From contig JAJGRE010000001.1 in the NCBI GenBank assembly GCA_021083345.1, positions 1,612,001 through 1,676,000 on the forward strand: a DNA stretch of 64,000 nucleotides, in the 5' to 3' direction. Within the stretch, counting starts at the first letter, position 1, and every line of letters starts with the position of its first letter. Origin of the DNA: Calditrichales bacterium MX18-03. GTDB taxonomy: Bacteria > Bacillota > Clostridia > Lutisporales > Lutisporaceae. Below, piece by piece: positions 8,137-17,375 of the stretch. The position numbers and the translations under genes were made by a program. The notes below the pieces were generated by a model that saw only the letters and a program-made list of their open reading frames with translations, ran no database searches and was not told where the DNA came from.

Positions 8137-9510
8137 CTATTCAACTGGCTTCAGCCGAGCCGTAAAGTGGCGCAGGATTTGCGGCTCATAGGTAAATTCC
8201 AGGCCTTTCAGGGTATGGGCTCTTTCCCGGATGGCAATCAGCGCATCAGCTACCACATCCATGTGGTTGTTGGTATAGGTCCTTCTGGGTATGGTCAGCC
8301 GCAGCAGCTCCAACGGAGACTCACACTGTTCTCCCGTCTCGGGGTCTCTGCCCAGCAGGAAGGAGCCGATCTCGACGCCCCTGACGCCTGCTTCAAGGTA
8401 CAGCTCATTGGCCAGCACCTGTGCAGGGAACTGATAGGCTGGGATATGAGGCAGCATCTTTTTTGCATCCACAAATACCGCATGACCTCCCGTAGGCGTT
8501 TGGATCGGCACGCCGCCATCCAGCAGCCGCTGGCCAAGGTATTCCACCTGGCCGATCCTGTAAGCCAGATAAGCCTCATCCACGCCTTCCCTCAGGCCTC
8601 TTGCCAACGCTTCCATATCTCTGCCAGCCAATCCCCCGTAAGTCGGAAAGCCTTCCAGCGGTACCAATGCGGACCGCGCCTGCGTATACAGCGCCTCATC
8701 ATCCTTAATGCCTATCAAACCGCCGATATTGACCAGACCATCCTTCTTGGCACTCATAGTAAAGCCTTCTGTATAGGAGAACTCTTCATGAATGATTTCT
8801 ACGATACTCTTGTTTTCATAGCCCTTTTCCCTGCGTTTGATAAAGTATGCATTCTCTGCGAAACGGGCTGCATCCATAAATACCCGGATGCCGTATTTCT
8901 TACCCAACTGGCTGACCGCTCTCATATTCTGCATGGAGACAGGCTGTCCGCCAACGGAGTTACACGTTATGGTTATCAGAATAAAGGCGATGTTTTCCAC
9001 ACCTTTGTCCTGTATAAAAGCCTCCATCTTCTCCAAGTCAAAATCACCTTTGAAATCGTAGCCCGTTGTGGTATCGAAGGCTTTCTCCGTCACAAAGTTA
9101 ACAGCTCTGCCTCCGGATATCTCAATATGGGCTTTAGTCGTATCAAAGTGCATGTTGCCCAGTATATACTGGCCTTTTTTGATGAGCAGCGGGAAAAGCA
9201 CCTGCTCAGCACCTCTGCCTTGGTGGGTGGGTATCGTATAATTGTAGCCGATGATGTCCTTGACGGACTGGGACAGGTTGAAGAAATTCCTGCTGCCTGC
9301 ATAGGATTCATCTCCCAGCATCAGCCCCGCCCATTGATTGTCACTCATGGCGCCGGTTCCACTGTCCGTCAGAAGGTCAATATAGACATCCTCCGCCTTC
9401 AGTGAAAAAGGATTATAGCCTGCTGCCGTCAGTGCCTTTTCTCTTTCCTCCCTGCTGATCAGGCGGATAGGCTCTACCATCTTGATTCTAAAGGGTTCCG
9501 CTTTTCTCAT
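8137..9510 (-). CDS. tnaA: Tryptophanase (tryptophan indole-lyase)
   Basis: PLP-dependent beta-eliminating lyase of 457 residues that splits tryptophan to indole, pyruvate and ammonia. Family blocks are [41 protein letters not shown], the PLP-lysine motif [12 protein letters not shown] near residue 255, and [11 protein letters not shown]. It is called tryptophanase rather than tyrosine phenol-lyase because of [26 protein letters not shown] and the C-terminal LRHFTARL: the His there is characteristic of tryptophanase, where tyrosine phenol-lyase has Phe. The ATG at 9510 follows GGAAGTTGAG and gives the family length; an upstream ATG at 9555 would overlap the predicted promoter. A sigma-54-type promoter lies 40 bases upstream and a sigma-54 activator is the next gene. 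Confidence 0.93.
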   Translation of the reverse strand: MRKAEPFRIKMVEPIRLISREEREKALTAAGYNPFSLKAEDVYIDLLTDSGTGAMSDNQWAGLMLGDESYAGSRNFFNLSQSVKDIIGYNYTIPTHQGRGAEQVLFPLLIKKGQYILGNMHFDTTKAHIEISGGRAVNFVTEKAFDTTTGYDFKGDFDLEKMEAFIQDKGVENIAFILITITCNSVGGQPVSMQNMRAVSQLGKKYGIRVFMDAARFAENAYFIKRREKGYENKSIVEIIHEEFSYTEGFTMSAKKDGLVNIGGLIGIKDDEALYTQARSALVPLEGFPTYGGLAGRDMEALARGLREGVDEAYLAYRIGQVEYLGQRLLDGGVPIQTPTGGHAVFVDAKKMLPHIPAYQFPAQVLANELYLEAGVRGVEIGSFLLGRDPETGEQCESPLELLRLTIPRRTYTNNHMDVVADALIAIRERAHTLKGLEFTYEPQILRHFTARLKPVE

Positions 9511-9550
9511 GCTCAACTTCCTTTCATAAAGATCTATTGCATTTTCCCAG

Positions 9551-9567
9551 TGCAAGTTTTATACCAA
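9551..9567 (-). promoter_or_regulatory. Sigma-54 (-24/-12) promoter of tnaA
   Basis: Minus strand reads TTGGTATAAAACTTGCA, matching the sigma-54 pattern TTGGCACGNNNNTTGCW in both elements with the obligatory spacing between GG and GC. Transcription would start about 12 bases on, near 9540, leaving a ~30-base leader before the ATG at 9510. The adjacent upstream gene encodes a GAFTGA-containing activator. Confidence 0.7.
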
Positions 9568-9596
9568 TTTTCAGAGTGGCTGCAAAGGGTTGATTT

Positions 9597-9641
9597 TACA
9601 CACAAAAAAATGAAAGGCCCTCCGCATTGGGTGACCTTCCT
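9597..9641 (-). terminator. Terminator of the sigma-54 activator gene
   Basis: Minus-strand GGAAGGTC (9642-9635) can pair with GGCCTTTC (9619-9612 side) with G-U pairs, followed by ATTTTTTTGTG. It separates the activator gene from the tnaA promoter. Confidence 0.55.
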
Positions 9642-9749
9642 TTTGCCAAACGACCTAAAATAATACATATTACCTTGTCATCCAGAAATATCGTCCTATA
9701 ATCGTACAGTGATTTGAATAGCCCGGTGATTATGTATCATTTTAGTACA

Positions 9750-11132
9750 TCAATCTTCTGTATCCTGCAGTAAACCGTATTGCTGGAGTTTTCTGTATAG
9801 TGTTGATCGTGAGATTCCCAGCTTTCTGGAAATGGCAGCCTTGGACCTCAGCTTCTCTGCAGCTTGCTTCAGAAGGAGGGCTTCCATCTGTTCCAGGGTG
9901 GGAATCTCATCGAAGCTGAAATTTACACCGGAGGCTGGCACCCCAAACACCGGCCTTGATGCCATAGAAATGCCTTCAGGCAGGTCATCGATATCGATAA
10001 CCCCGTCATCATCGGTAACAATAGCCATTTCTATCATGTTTTCCAACTCCCGGATGTTGCCGGGATAATCGTAGCGCAGCAGCGCTTTCAGCCCTCTACT
10101 GCTGATCTGCTTGACAACTTTGCCGATCCTTTCTCCGATTTTATGCATGGCATGGTCGGCAAACAGGCAGATATCCTCCCGTCTTTCCCTCAGGGTCGGA
10201 AGTTCGATCTTGATGACCTCCAGCCGATAGTATAGGTCCTCCCTGAAAAGGTTGCTGCCCACCATTTCCAACAGGTTTTTATTGGTTGCCGCGATAACCC
10301 TGACATCCACTAGACGGCAGCCGGCTCCACCCACCCGCATGATTTCCCTTTCATGCAGGACGCGCAAGATCTTTGCCTGCAGCTGTATGCTCATATCACC
10401 AATTTCATCCAGAAAAATGGTTCCACCGTGCGCAAGCTCAAAAACGCCCGGGCGTCCGCCCTTCCTTGCACCGGTAAAAGCGCCTTCTTCATAGCCGAAC
10501 AGCTCGCTTTCCAGCAGACTGTCGGGTATGGCGGCGCAATTCACCGCAATAAAAGGCTTGTCCGCTCTGGCACTATGCTTGTGAATGAAGCGGGCCACGA
10601 CTTCCTTGCCTGTTCCGCTTTCTCCCTGAAGCAGCACCGTAGAAGTGACAGCTGAGGCTTTTCGTGCCAGCCGCATCACGTTCTCCATTGCTTTGCTTTT
10701 CCCTATGACAATCCCCTCATCCGAGCCGCTGTAATAGTTCAGCTCCTTATAAAGGTGCTCAATGGTGGAGTTGGCCTCCTCCAGCTTCTTGTTCAGGGCC
10801 AGCACTTCAGAAATATCCCGAAAAACCGATATGGCCCCTTCCAGCTTTCCATCGGTCAGGATCGGCACAATATTGGAAATGACCTGTTTCCCGTTGATCT
10901 CGGTTTTGACCCCGATCAGCTTGTTCCCGGATGCCAGTACCTCCGGAAGATGGGAATGGGGCACGGTATCCCTTACGTTCTTGCCCAAAAGCGCACTTCT
11001 TTTTACATCTGTAATCCGCTCATTGGCATCATTGACGTAGACGATGGTTCCGTCCTTATCCACGATAGCGATGCCGTCATAAAGGCATTCGAATATATCG
11101 GTGCTCATTTTGATCAGCTTGCCGATTGACAT
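9750..11132 (-). CDS. PAS-domain sigma-54-dependent transcriptional activator
   Basis: About 460 residues. A PAS domain (about 12-115, [22 protein letters not shown]) is followed by an AAA+ domain (about 145-375) with Walker [14 protein letters not shown], the sigma-54-contacting GAFTGA loop, Walker [12 protein letters not shown] and an arginine-finger region, and a C-terminal Fis-type HTH ([19 protein letters not shown]). The architecture resembles TyrR/PrdR-like regulators of amino acid catabolism. It sits directly upstream of, and in line with, tryptophanase, whose promoter is sigma-54 type, so it most likely activates tnaA in response to a small ligand bound by PAS. Start uncertain: ATG at 11132 or GTG at 11144. 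Confidence 0.9.
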   Translation of the reverse strand: MSIGKLIKMSTDIFECLYDGIAIVDKDGTIVYVNDANERITDVKRSALLGKNVRDTVPHSHLPEVLASGNKLIGVKTEINGKQVISNIVPILTDGKLEGAISVFRDISEVLALNKKLEEANSTIEHLYKELNYYSGSDEGIVIGKSKAMENVMRLARKASAVTSTVLLQGESGTGKEVVARFIHKHSARADKPFIAVNCAAIPDSLLESELFGYEEGAFTGARKGGRPGVFELAHGGTIFLDEIGDMSIQLQAKILRVLHEREIMRVGGAGCRLVDVRVIAATNKNLLEMVGSNLFREDLYYRLEVIKIELPTLRERREDICLFADHAMHKIGERIGKVVKQISSRGLKALLRYDYPGNIRELENMIEMAIVTDDDGVIDIDDLPEGISMASRPVFGVPASGVNFSFDEIPTLEQMEALLLKQAAEKLRSKAAISRKLGISRSTLYRKLQQYGLLQDTED

Positions 11133-11169
11133 ACCGCCCGTCACCCCTCTTCCGGATAATTGTTTTTAT

Positions 11170-12759
11170 TTATCTGCCCTTTGCATTAGCCGGCTCTATA
11201 TTGATCTTCTTTCCTTTGATCTTATTATTCTTCATGGTCCGCAATACATCCTCCGCATACTCTCTTGGCACTTCCACAAAGGTGTATTTGTCGTGAATAT
11301 CAATGCTGCCGATCAGCTTGCCCGGCAGGCCGGTCTCTCCGGCAATGCTTCCCACGATATCCCCCGGCCTGATTTTCTGAGTGGAGCCGATATTGATAAA
11401 CAGCCTGACCATTCCAGTGCCTCCGCCGGTATTCTCATAGGAATCTGCCTCAATCTCCTCCGCAGCAGTCTTTTCACCCATATGCATCTTGATCAGCGCG
11501 GCCGCTACGTCCATCGAGGTGTATTCTTCCCCAAGCAGGCGCTCCACGACATTCATATAAGAATCCAGTTCTCCTGCTTCGATGGTCTCCTTCACCTTTT
11601 CCAGGAACAGGTTGGTCCTTACTTCCTCCACATCCCCGACGGTGGGTACCTTCTGCAGGGTTATCTTGGTTTTGGCATAACGCTGTATATCTTTCAGCTT
11701 GAATATCTCACGTCCCACGATGAAGGTAAAGGCCCGCCCCGTCCTTCCGGCTCTGGCTGTTCTGCCGATGCGGTGTACATAGTACTCTTCATCCTGAGGT
11801 ACGTCGTAGTTGAATACTGCTTCCACCTCATCCACGTCTATCCCTCTGGCCGCCACGTCGGTAGCCACCAGAACATCCACCTGGCCGTTCCGGAATTTTG
11901 CCATAACCTTATCGCGCTGCATTTGCTTCATGTCACCATGCAGCCCATCGGCAAAATACCCTCTGCCCTGCAGCTCTGAGACCAGCTCATCCACTTTCTT
12001 CTTGGTATTGCAGAAAACCATGGACAGCTTTGGATTATAGATATCCAGGATCCTCGACAGCACTTCTGCCTTGGTCTTCTCCTTCACCTCATAATAAACC
12101 TGCTCAACCCGCGGCACCGTCAATTCCTTATGCACAACCTTGATGTGATGCGGATTGTCGAGATAGTTTTTAGCAAGCTCCATAATCGGCTGCGGAATGG
12201 TAGCAGAAAAAAGCACCGTCTGCCTTTTTTCCGGAACGGACTTTAAAATGAGTTCTATATCCTCGATAAAACCCATATTGAGCATTTCGTCCGCCTCATC
12301 GATGACAGCCATGGCTACCATCCCCAATTTGAGCGTACCTCTGTTGATATGGTCAATGATTCTACCCGGCGTACCGACGATGATCTGCGGCTTCTTCTGC
12401 AGAGACCTCAACTGCCTTTCAATGGGCTGACCGCCATAAATCGGTAAAATCTCAACGCCGCGCTTGTGTTTTGCCAGGTTCCGGATCTCCTCCGCCACCT
12501 GCACTGCCAGCTCTCTTGTGGGGCAGAGCACCAAAGCCTGGATGCCCTTGTTTGTGAGGTCCAGCTTCTCAAGGATAGGTATCCCGAAGGCGGCGGTTTT
12601 CCCCGTTCCCGTTTGGGCTTGCCCGATCACATCCCCCCCCTGCAGTAAATACGGAATTGCCTGGGACTGTATGGGGGTTGCTTCCTCGAATCCCATCTCA
12701 GCAACAGCCTTCTGAACCTCCTTGCTTATCTCCAGTTCACTGAATTTTAAAACTTCCAT
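11170..12759 (-). CDS. DEAD-box RNA helicase with DbpA-type RNA-binding domain
   Basis: 529-residue ATP-dependent RNA helicase. All core motifs are present: Q motif (GFEEATPIQSQAIP), I AQTGTGKT, Ia PTRELAVQ, II DEAD, III SAT, V ATDVAARGID and VI HRIGRTARAGRTG. After a linker, the C-terminal ~75 residues (RLFINIGSTQKIRPGDIVGS through VEVPREYAEDVL) match the DbpA RNA-binding domain, so it is of the DeaD/CshA/DbpA group acting in ribosome assembly or RNA turnover. The ATG at 12759 (MEVLKFSELEI) follows AAAGGGAG; longer upstream frames lack a ribosome site. A 158-bp inverted-repeat element lies in the upstream region. Confidence 0.93.
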   Translation of the reverse strand: MEVLKFSELEISKEVQKAVAEMGFEEATPIQSQAIPYLLQGGDVIGQAQTGTGKTAAFGIPILEKLDLTNKGIQALVLCPTRELAVQVAEEIRNLAKHKRGVEILPIYGGQPIERQLRSLQKKPQIIVGTPGRIIDHINRGTLKLGMVAMAVIDEADEMLNMGFIEDIELILKSVPEKRQTVLFSATIPQPIMELAKNYLDNPHHIKVVHKELTVPRVEQVYYEVKEKTKAEVLSRILDIYNPKLSMVFCNTKKKVDELVSELQGRGYFADGLHGDMKQMQRDKVMAKFRNGQVDVLVATDVAARGIDVDEVEAVFNYDVPQDEEYYVHRIGRTARAGRTGRAFTFIVGREIFKLKDIQRYAKTKITLQKVPTVGDVEEVRTNLFLEKVKETIEAGELDSYMNVVERLLGEEYTSMDVAAALIKMHMGEKTAAEEIEADSYENTGGGTGMVRLFINIGSTQKIRPGDIVGSIAGETGLPGKLIGSIDIHDKYTFVEVPREYAEDVLRTMKNNKIKGKKINIEPANAKGR

Positions 12760-12805
12760 TTTTTCTCCCTTTCCAATCTTTAAATTTGTTTTCAATAATA
12801 TGCCT

Positions 12806-12966
12806 AGGAACAACTAAATAATAAATTCCCATTTTGAAGCGGCTATTTTTCGCCAATACTGTGTTGTCCTCAGTTGCAATAGCTCCACTATTACGCCCTC
12901 CTCCGCCTTGTCTTGACGAAAACTATCTCACTTAAAAATTGGGTTTCATTATTTAGTTGTTCCTTA
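12806..12966. repeat. Inverted-repeat element (MITE-like or leader hairpin)
   Basis: The arms at 12806-12839 and 12933-12964 are inverted copies: 17 bases (AGGAACAACTAAATAAT) are identical, and the next 17 match at 12 positions. The ~95-bp interior holds no ORF. The rest of the gap to 13219 shows no gene; a fragment AGGAACAAC recurs at 13146. It may be a miniature transposable element or, if transcribed with the helicase, a long leader hairpin. Confidence 0.5.
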
Positions 12967-13218
12967 TTATGCACAGCTTGCAATTTTTTATCGCAATTTA
13001 TAACCTGAGGTTGACTGTGAAACAGAACCCCCGCCTCATTTCGCCACCCAGCGTCCATGGTTTATTGCCGATTATTGCCCAACCTCGCTTCTTTTAGCAC
13101 ATCTACTATCATATACAATATTTGCTATGGACGCAAGCTAGTACTAGGAACAACCACAACTTTGGGACATATATTGTAATAGGAAATCATGCTAATCAAA
13201 AAAGCAGGGGGATGAAAC

Positions 13219-14085
13219 ATGAATCGATTGAATCACTTTTGGGAATTAGGAATTGTTTCCGGAATTATCGGCATCTTCTCCGAATACCTTGCCGGGGTTC
13301 ATGCTTCCTGCCTGCTGCTAGTCCTGCTCATCATCATCGACACAACAGCCGGCATATTGAACGCCAGAAAATATCACCGTTTCAGCAGCAGAGGGCTCAA
13401 GCTCCTGGTCAAAAAAGTGCTTTCCTACGGTGTCGCCATTTTTACGGTACGCCTTTTGGAAATCAGCATCTTCTCAGGTTTTCATACTAGCGTGCTTTCA
13501 AACACCATGGCTTCCTTCCTTGCCCTCACGGAGTCCGTCAGTATATTGGAAAACCTGGCACTTCTGGGTGCGCCCCTGCCGCCCAATATCCTTTACTTCC
13601 TGCTGAGAAACCTAAAAACTGCGAAAGCCGGCAGTACGTATTCCGTTCTTGCCAAGAAAAGCCGGAATTACATGGCAGAAATTGAGGACATCATCATCTA
13701 TCATATCCCCACCTTTGAAAAGGAATGTCTCAGGAAGCTCCTGGAAATTAAATTCGAAGTATGGAAGAACATGGCCATTCAGCTTGACATCGCTCTGAAT
13801 GACGTAACGGAAATGGGCAATGAGCATTTATACTTTCATGTTCTGTCCCTGGTAGAGCTGGCCTACAGGGATATGGAAGCCGGCTGGGCGGAGGCACAGC
13901 TTTCTGAGGATTGCATCAAGCGCTTTAACACGGGGCATCAGCCGAAGCTGGATGCCTGGCTCAGAAAGGTATCCGTCATCTGTCATTCCGCAGACAGCGT
14001 CCAGAATAAAAAGAGCCAGCTCATCGAAAGCTTGATCGTTTTACTGTATCAAACCGTTGTAGACGTCCATAAGAATAAGTATTAA
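13219..14085 (+). CDS. Holin-like (TcdE/UtxA family) membrane protein with C-terminal extension
   Basis: 288 residues. The N-terminal ~130 residues have 3-4 hydrophobic segments and the phage_holin_4/TcdE pattern: LLLVLLIIIDTTAGILNARK, SSRGLKLLVKKVLSY, and ALTESVSILENLALLGAPLP near residue 110. Holins of this family are usually 130-150 residues and pass toxins or endolysins across the membrane. Here a further ~150 hydrophilic, helix-rich residues follow (EIEDIIIYHIPTFEKECL onward), for which I recognise no family. No endolysin, toxin or phage gene is adjacent, so this is not an obvious prophage remnant. ATG follows GGGGG. Confidence 0.6.
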   Translation: MNRLNHFWELGIVSGIIGIFSEYLAGVHASCLLLVLLIIIDTTAGILNARKYHRFSSRGLKLLVKKVLSYGVAIFTVRLLEISIFSGFHTSVLSNTMASFLALTESVSILENLALLGAPLPPNILYFLLRNLKTAKAGSTYSVLAKKSRNYMAEIEDIIIYHIPTFEKECLRKLLEIKFEVWKNMAIQLDIALNDVTEMGNEHLYFHVLSLVELAYRDMEAGWAEAQLSEDCIKRFNTGHQPKLDAWLRKVSVICHSADSVQNKKSQLIESLIVLLYQTVVDVHKNKY

Positions 14086-14120
14086 CCTGCCCCCTTATGA
14101 AAAAATAAATATATATCCTA

Positions 14121-14149
14121 TTGACAAATGCTTCATTATGCATTAGAAT
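14121..14149 (+). promoter_or_regulatory. Sigma-A promoter of candidate small RNA
   Basis: TTGACA (14121-14126), 17-base spacer, TAGAAT (14144-14149). The next downstream element is a string of hairpins ending in a terminator, not a coding sequence. Confidence 0.7.
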
Positions 14150-14156
14150 GTATAAA

Positions 14157-14280
14157 AATGAATTAAAAATCCAGGGTTTTACAAGTGGGCTTATACACGG
14201 TTCCCTGGAAGGCGCTCGCAGGACATAATCTATCCCAATGCCACAGCGCCAACAGGTTGATGAACCTGTACTTTTTTTAT
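14157..14280 (+). ncRNA. Candidate small RNA or orphan riboswitch-like leader
   Basis: About 120 bases between the promoter and an intrinsic terminator. Three stems are visible: CCAGGG/CCCTGG (14171-14176 with 14203-14208), GGCGCT/AGCGCC (14211-14216 with 14245-14250), and the terminator ACAGGTT-GATG-AACCTGT (14252-14269) followed by seven Ts. GTGG in the first loop could pair with CCAC at 14241-14244. The next gene starts 135 bases later, so this is either a free small RNA or an attenuator. No known riboswitch consensus was recognised. Confidence 0.6.
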
Positions 14281-14414
14281 TTTTCCGGTTTTCCGAATCA
14301 GGCCTTATACGGAGAATTCAATCCGGTCTGTATATTTTAATGCATAAAACAATATAATATGCAATCCATTCATAGGAATTGCCACCCATTCGAGCTTAAA
14401 GGAGAGTGAAGCAA

Positions 14415-14690
14415 ATGTATAGTCTATCATTTTATGAAGCTGTAGAAAAATGTCTGAAGGGTGAGGGATTCATCCGAGGCGATAAATTCAGAGATGGTAT
14501 TTATGTAAAGAAACAAGGTGAGACCCTTATCGCTGTAGATGCGTTTCACTCCGACAAAGTCATAGGCAACTTTTATGTCAGCGCAGGCATTCTCGCCCAG
14601 AAGTATAAAGTGTTTCACGATGCTGCCAGAGAGGAATTGCTGAGTGGCTGCAGCAAACTGACCCCCGTATTTCATAACGGCTGGAAATGA
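14415..14690 (+). CDS. Small hypothetical protein, possibly DUF2829/Tad2-like
   Basis: 91 residues, soluble, not confidently recognised. The opening LSFYEAVEKCLKGEGFIRGD vaguely resembles the DUF2829/Tad2-like fold (FxEALxALKxGKKVxRxGW), but the key Trp is missing, so this is only a suggestion. ATG at 14415 lies 10 bases from AAAGGAG; a GTG at 14406 is also in frame. It stands alone downstream of the candidate small RNA. Confidence 0.5.
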   Translation: MYSLSFYEAVEKCLKGEGFIRGDKFRDGIYVKKQGETLIAVDAFHSDKVIGNFYVSAGILAQKYKVFHDAAREELLSGCSKLTPVFHNGWK

Positions 14691-14772
14691 GATATAAGAC
14701 TGTTCTCCAAACGGCGCCGGGAAGGCACAGATGGTGAGCAGTCTTTATTGTTTATACCCGCTGCCGGGATCT

Positions 14773-17259
14773 CTATACAAGCCATTTCGTGATTTTCGTA
14801 TTGAAGAGTCCTACATCCACCGGCTTTGAAACATAGTCATCCATACCTGAACCCAGGCACTTTTGCTCATCTCCGGTAAGCGCATAAGCAGTCAAAGCTA
14901 TAATGGGCACATGGGCACCGCTACCGGCTTCCAGCGCCCGAATCCGTTCGGTCGCTTCATATCCGTCCATGACCGGCATGCTGACATCCATCACGATCAG
15001 GTCAAATCTTTCCTTCTTGAACGCTTCAACGGCCTCTTCTCCGTTTTGAACCGCGAACACGTCCAACTTCCTGGCTTCCAGTAGTATGAGGGCAAACTTC
15101 CTGCTGACCTCATCGTCTTCAACCAAGAGTACTTTTTTCACCTGACTTCTCTGCTCAGTCAATTTGCTTGCTGCCGCATTTTTTTCTGTTATTGACAGAC
15201 TACGCTGCGACTCTATTCCAAAAACAGCAGTGAAATAAAAGCTGCTGCCTGCCCCTTCTACGCTCTCCACCCAAATGTCTCCGCCCATCAACTCAACGAT
15301 CTTTTTCGAGATGACAAGCCCCAGGCCTGTCCCGCCAAAGCGTTTGTTAAAGGAATCATCCACCTGACTGAAGCTTTCGAAAAGCCGCTCCTTATTGGCC
15401 TCACTGATTCCGATTCCTGTATCCACAATCTTGATCATGACCTTGACCGCACCTGGCTGAAGTTCGATGCAGACAGCCTCCACCGTGACACCGCCATCTG
15501 ACGTGAACTTCACGGCATTGCCGATCAGGTTTGAAAGCACTTGCCTGACCCTTACATAATCCCCCACTACTTTGTCCGGCACCTTGCTATCCATTGACAT
15601 TCTGAGGTAGAGACCTTTATGTCTGGCCGAAATATCAAAAAGCCGGGTGACCTCCTTCAGGGTTTCGTACAAGTCAAAGGGGGCGTTTTCCAGGCTCATT
15701 TTTCCTGCTTCGATCTTGGAATAGTCCAGAATATCGTTTAATACCCGCAGCAGCGCATTGGTTGAAGACTTCACCACGTTCAGATAGTCCTTCTGCTCCG
15801 TGGTCAGCTTCGTCATCAGAACCAGGTCCGTCATGCCGATGATCCCATTCATCGGTGTCCTGATCTCGTGGCTCATATTAGCCAGGAACAGACTCTTGGC
15901 CGCGTTGGCCCGTTCTGCTGCCAGTTTGGCGTCAACAAGGGATTCCTCCATTCTTTTCCTTTCAGTCAGGTCATACAAAATGGCTATAATACCGGCCGCA
16001 TTACCTTCATCATCATAGTAGACAGTTTTTGTCGTTTGAAAATAGCGCTCATTTCCCGATTGATCCCGATCTGCCATCTCATAAACCTGCAGTCCCGGCT
16101 GCTCAAAAAGGGCCATATCCGCTTGGTGGTGGATTTCTGCAATCTCCTGCGGATAGAAGTCATAAACCGTCTTCCCCATGATTTGCTCCCGCGTCATACC
16201 GTATAAAGCTTCACAAGCTTTATTGCAGCCTGAATAAACACCGTTCGGGTCTTTATACAGCAATGGGTATGGCAGTGAGTCAATCAATATCTGAAGGAAC
16301 TTCAATTGCTCCCTTATCTTGCTTTCCATTCTGAGGCGCTCCGTCACGTCATGCATTACTACCACCGAGCCCAATCGCTGCCCTGATTTATCCACGATGG
16401 GGCATGCGTTGGCCCATATATAACGCTTTGGCTGGTTTTCCGCACAAACGGACATGGGAAAATTCCGTACCGTTTCACCCCGAAGCGCTCTGGCAAGGGG
16501 GTTCTCCTCCAAGGGCAGGGGCGTCTTGCCGTCGGCCTTGTAGAGGTCATAATACGCTGCCCAAGTTCTCGGCGGCTGTGCGGTGATTTCCTTGTCCTGC
16601 CAGATATTGACGGCATGATTGAAAAGCACCAGCTGCCCCTGGGCATCACATGCAATGACGCCATCCGCAATGCTGTCCAGCAAAGCCTTATTGAATGCCA
16701 ATTCGCGAAGCAGCGCTTCTTCCGCCTTCGTCCTTTCTGCAATCTCTTCTTCCAGCATGGCGTTCATTTCCTCAAGCTGGCCTGTCCGCTCCGATATCAT
16801 TCCTTCAAGGCTTGCATTGATCCGCCGGACCTCTTCCTCTGCTCGCCGCCGTTCCTCTACTTCTTCCTCCAATATGGCGTTTATCTCCTCGATTTCCGCA
16901 TTTGCTGTTTCGTGTCGGCTGATATTCACCAATTGGTGCTCTGCCATCTTCCCAAGCAATTTGACATAAGAGTGAAGAAGCGGCAGCCTCTGTTGAACCG
17001 GCTCTTGGAACGCCAGCGGTCCGATTACAAAATTGCCCAATGTCTCACCATTAACCTGAATGGGCTGCTCTTCATACCTTTCGTCAGGTTTCCGGATCAA
17101 TGCCGGGCAGTCGCCGCTATCGTCCGAATAACCTGAGACAGCAAGGATCCTGTGCGCCTGATCCGTGATAAAAACCGGCGAATTCAGCGCAGTAAACAAG
17201 CTGTCCATTGCCGCCTGCACAGTCTGCATATCAAGCAAGTCACACAGTTTGCAAATCAT
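14773..17259 (-). CDS. Hybrid sensor histidine kinase/response regulator, cytosolic
   Basis: 828 residues with no membrane segment. Order: N-terminal sensory region (1-115; FTALNSPVFITDQAHRILAVSG), a coiled coil of E/R-rich heptads (about 115-180), PAS (185-310) and a second PAS (315-430), HisKA with H-box ANMSHEIRTPMNGIIG near residue 455, HATPase with N box SNLIGNAVKFT, G1 DTGIGI and GGTGLGLVISKK, and a C-terminal receiver domain (about 705-825; VEDDE, DVSMPVMDG, KP). All phosphotransfer residues (His, Asp, Lys) are present. Neither a partner phosphotransfer protein nor an output regulator is adjacent. Start supported by GGGGG 8 bases before ATG. Confidence 0.92.
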   Translation of the reverse strand: MICKLCDLLDMQTVQAAMDSLFTALNSPVFITDQAHRILAVSGYSDDSGDCPALIRKPDERYEEQPIQVNGETLGNFVIGPLAFQEPVQQRLPLLHSYVKLLGKMAEHQLVNISRHETANAEIEEINAILEEEVEERRRAEEEVRRINASLEGMISERTGQLEEMNAMLEEEIAERTKAEEALLRELAFNKALLDSIADGVIACDAQGQLVLFNHAVNIWQDKEITAQPPRTWAAYYDLYKADGKTPLPLEENPLARALRGETVRNFPMSVCAENQPKRYIWANACPIVDKSGQRLGSVVVMHDVTERLRMESKIREQLKFLQILIDSLPYPLLYKDPNGVYSGCNKACEALYGMTREQIMGKTVYDFYPQEIAEIHHQADMALFEQPGLQVYEMADRDQSGNERYFQTTKTVYYDDEGNAAGIIAILYDLTERKRMEESLVDAKLAAERANAAKSLFLANMSHEIRTPMNGIIGMTDLVLMTKLTTEQKDYLNVVKSSTNALLRVLNDILDYSKIEAGKMSLENAPFDLYETLKEVTRLFDISARHKGLYLRMSMDSKVPDKVVGDYVRVRQVLSNLIGNAVKFTSDGGVTVEAVCIELQPGAVKVMIKIVDTGIGISEANKERLFESFSQVDDSFNKRFGGTGLGLVISKKIVELMGGDIWVESVEGAGSSFYFTAVFGIESQRSLSITEKNAAASKLTEQRSQVKKVLLVEDDEVSRKFALILLEARKLDVFAVQNGEEAVEAFKKERFDLIVMDVSMPVMDGYEATERIRALEAGSGAHVPIIALTAYALTGDEQKCLGSGMDDYVSKPVDVGLFNTKITKWLV

Positions 17260-17375
17260 GGCATTACCCCCTTGGTTCGTCTAACTGAGCATCATTTCCA
17301 GTTCATGTATATTCATCCATTCATTAAGTATTCGACAGCAAATACAGAATACCTGCCGAAAGACGGCACAAATAG

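Noticed and set aside
8167-9405. 412-residue open frame antisense to tryptophanase
   Set aside because: Lies fully inside tnaA, no ribosome site or family match, and the composition is a shadow of the tnaA codons.
13219-14690. Prophage remnant around the holin-like gene
   Set aside because: No integrase, terminase, capsid, tail or lysin genes nearby; the small protein at 14415 is not a clear phage gene.
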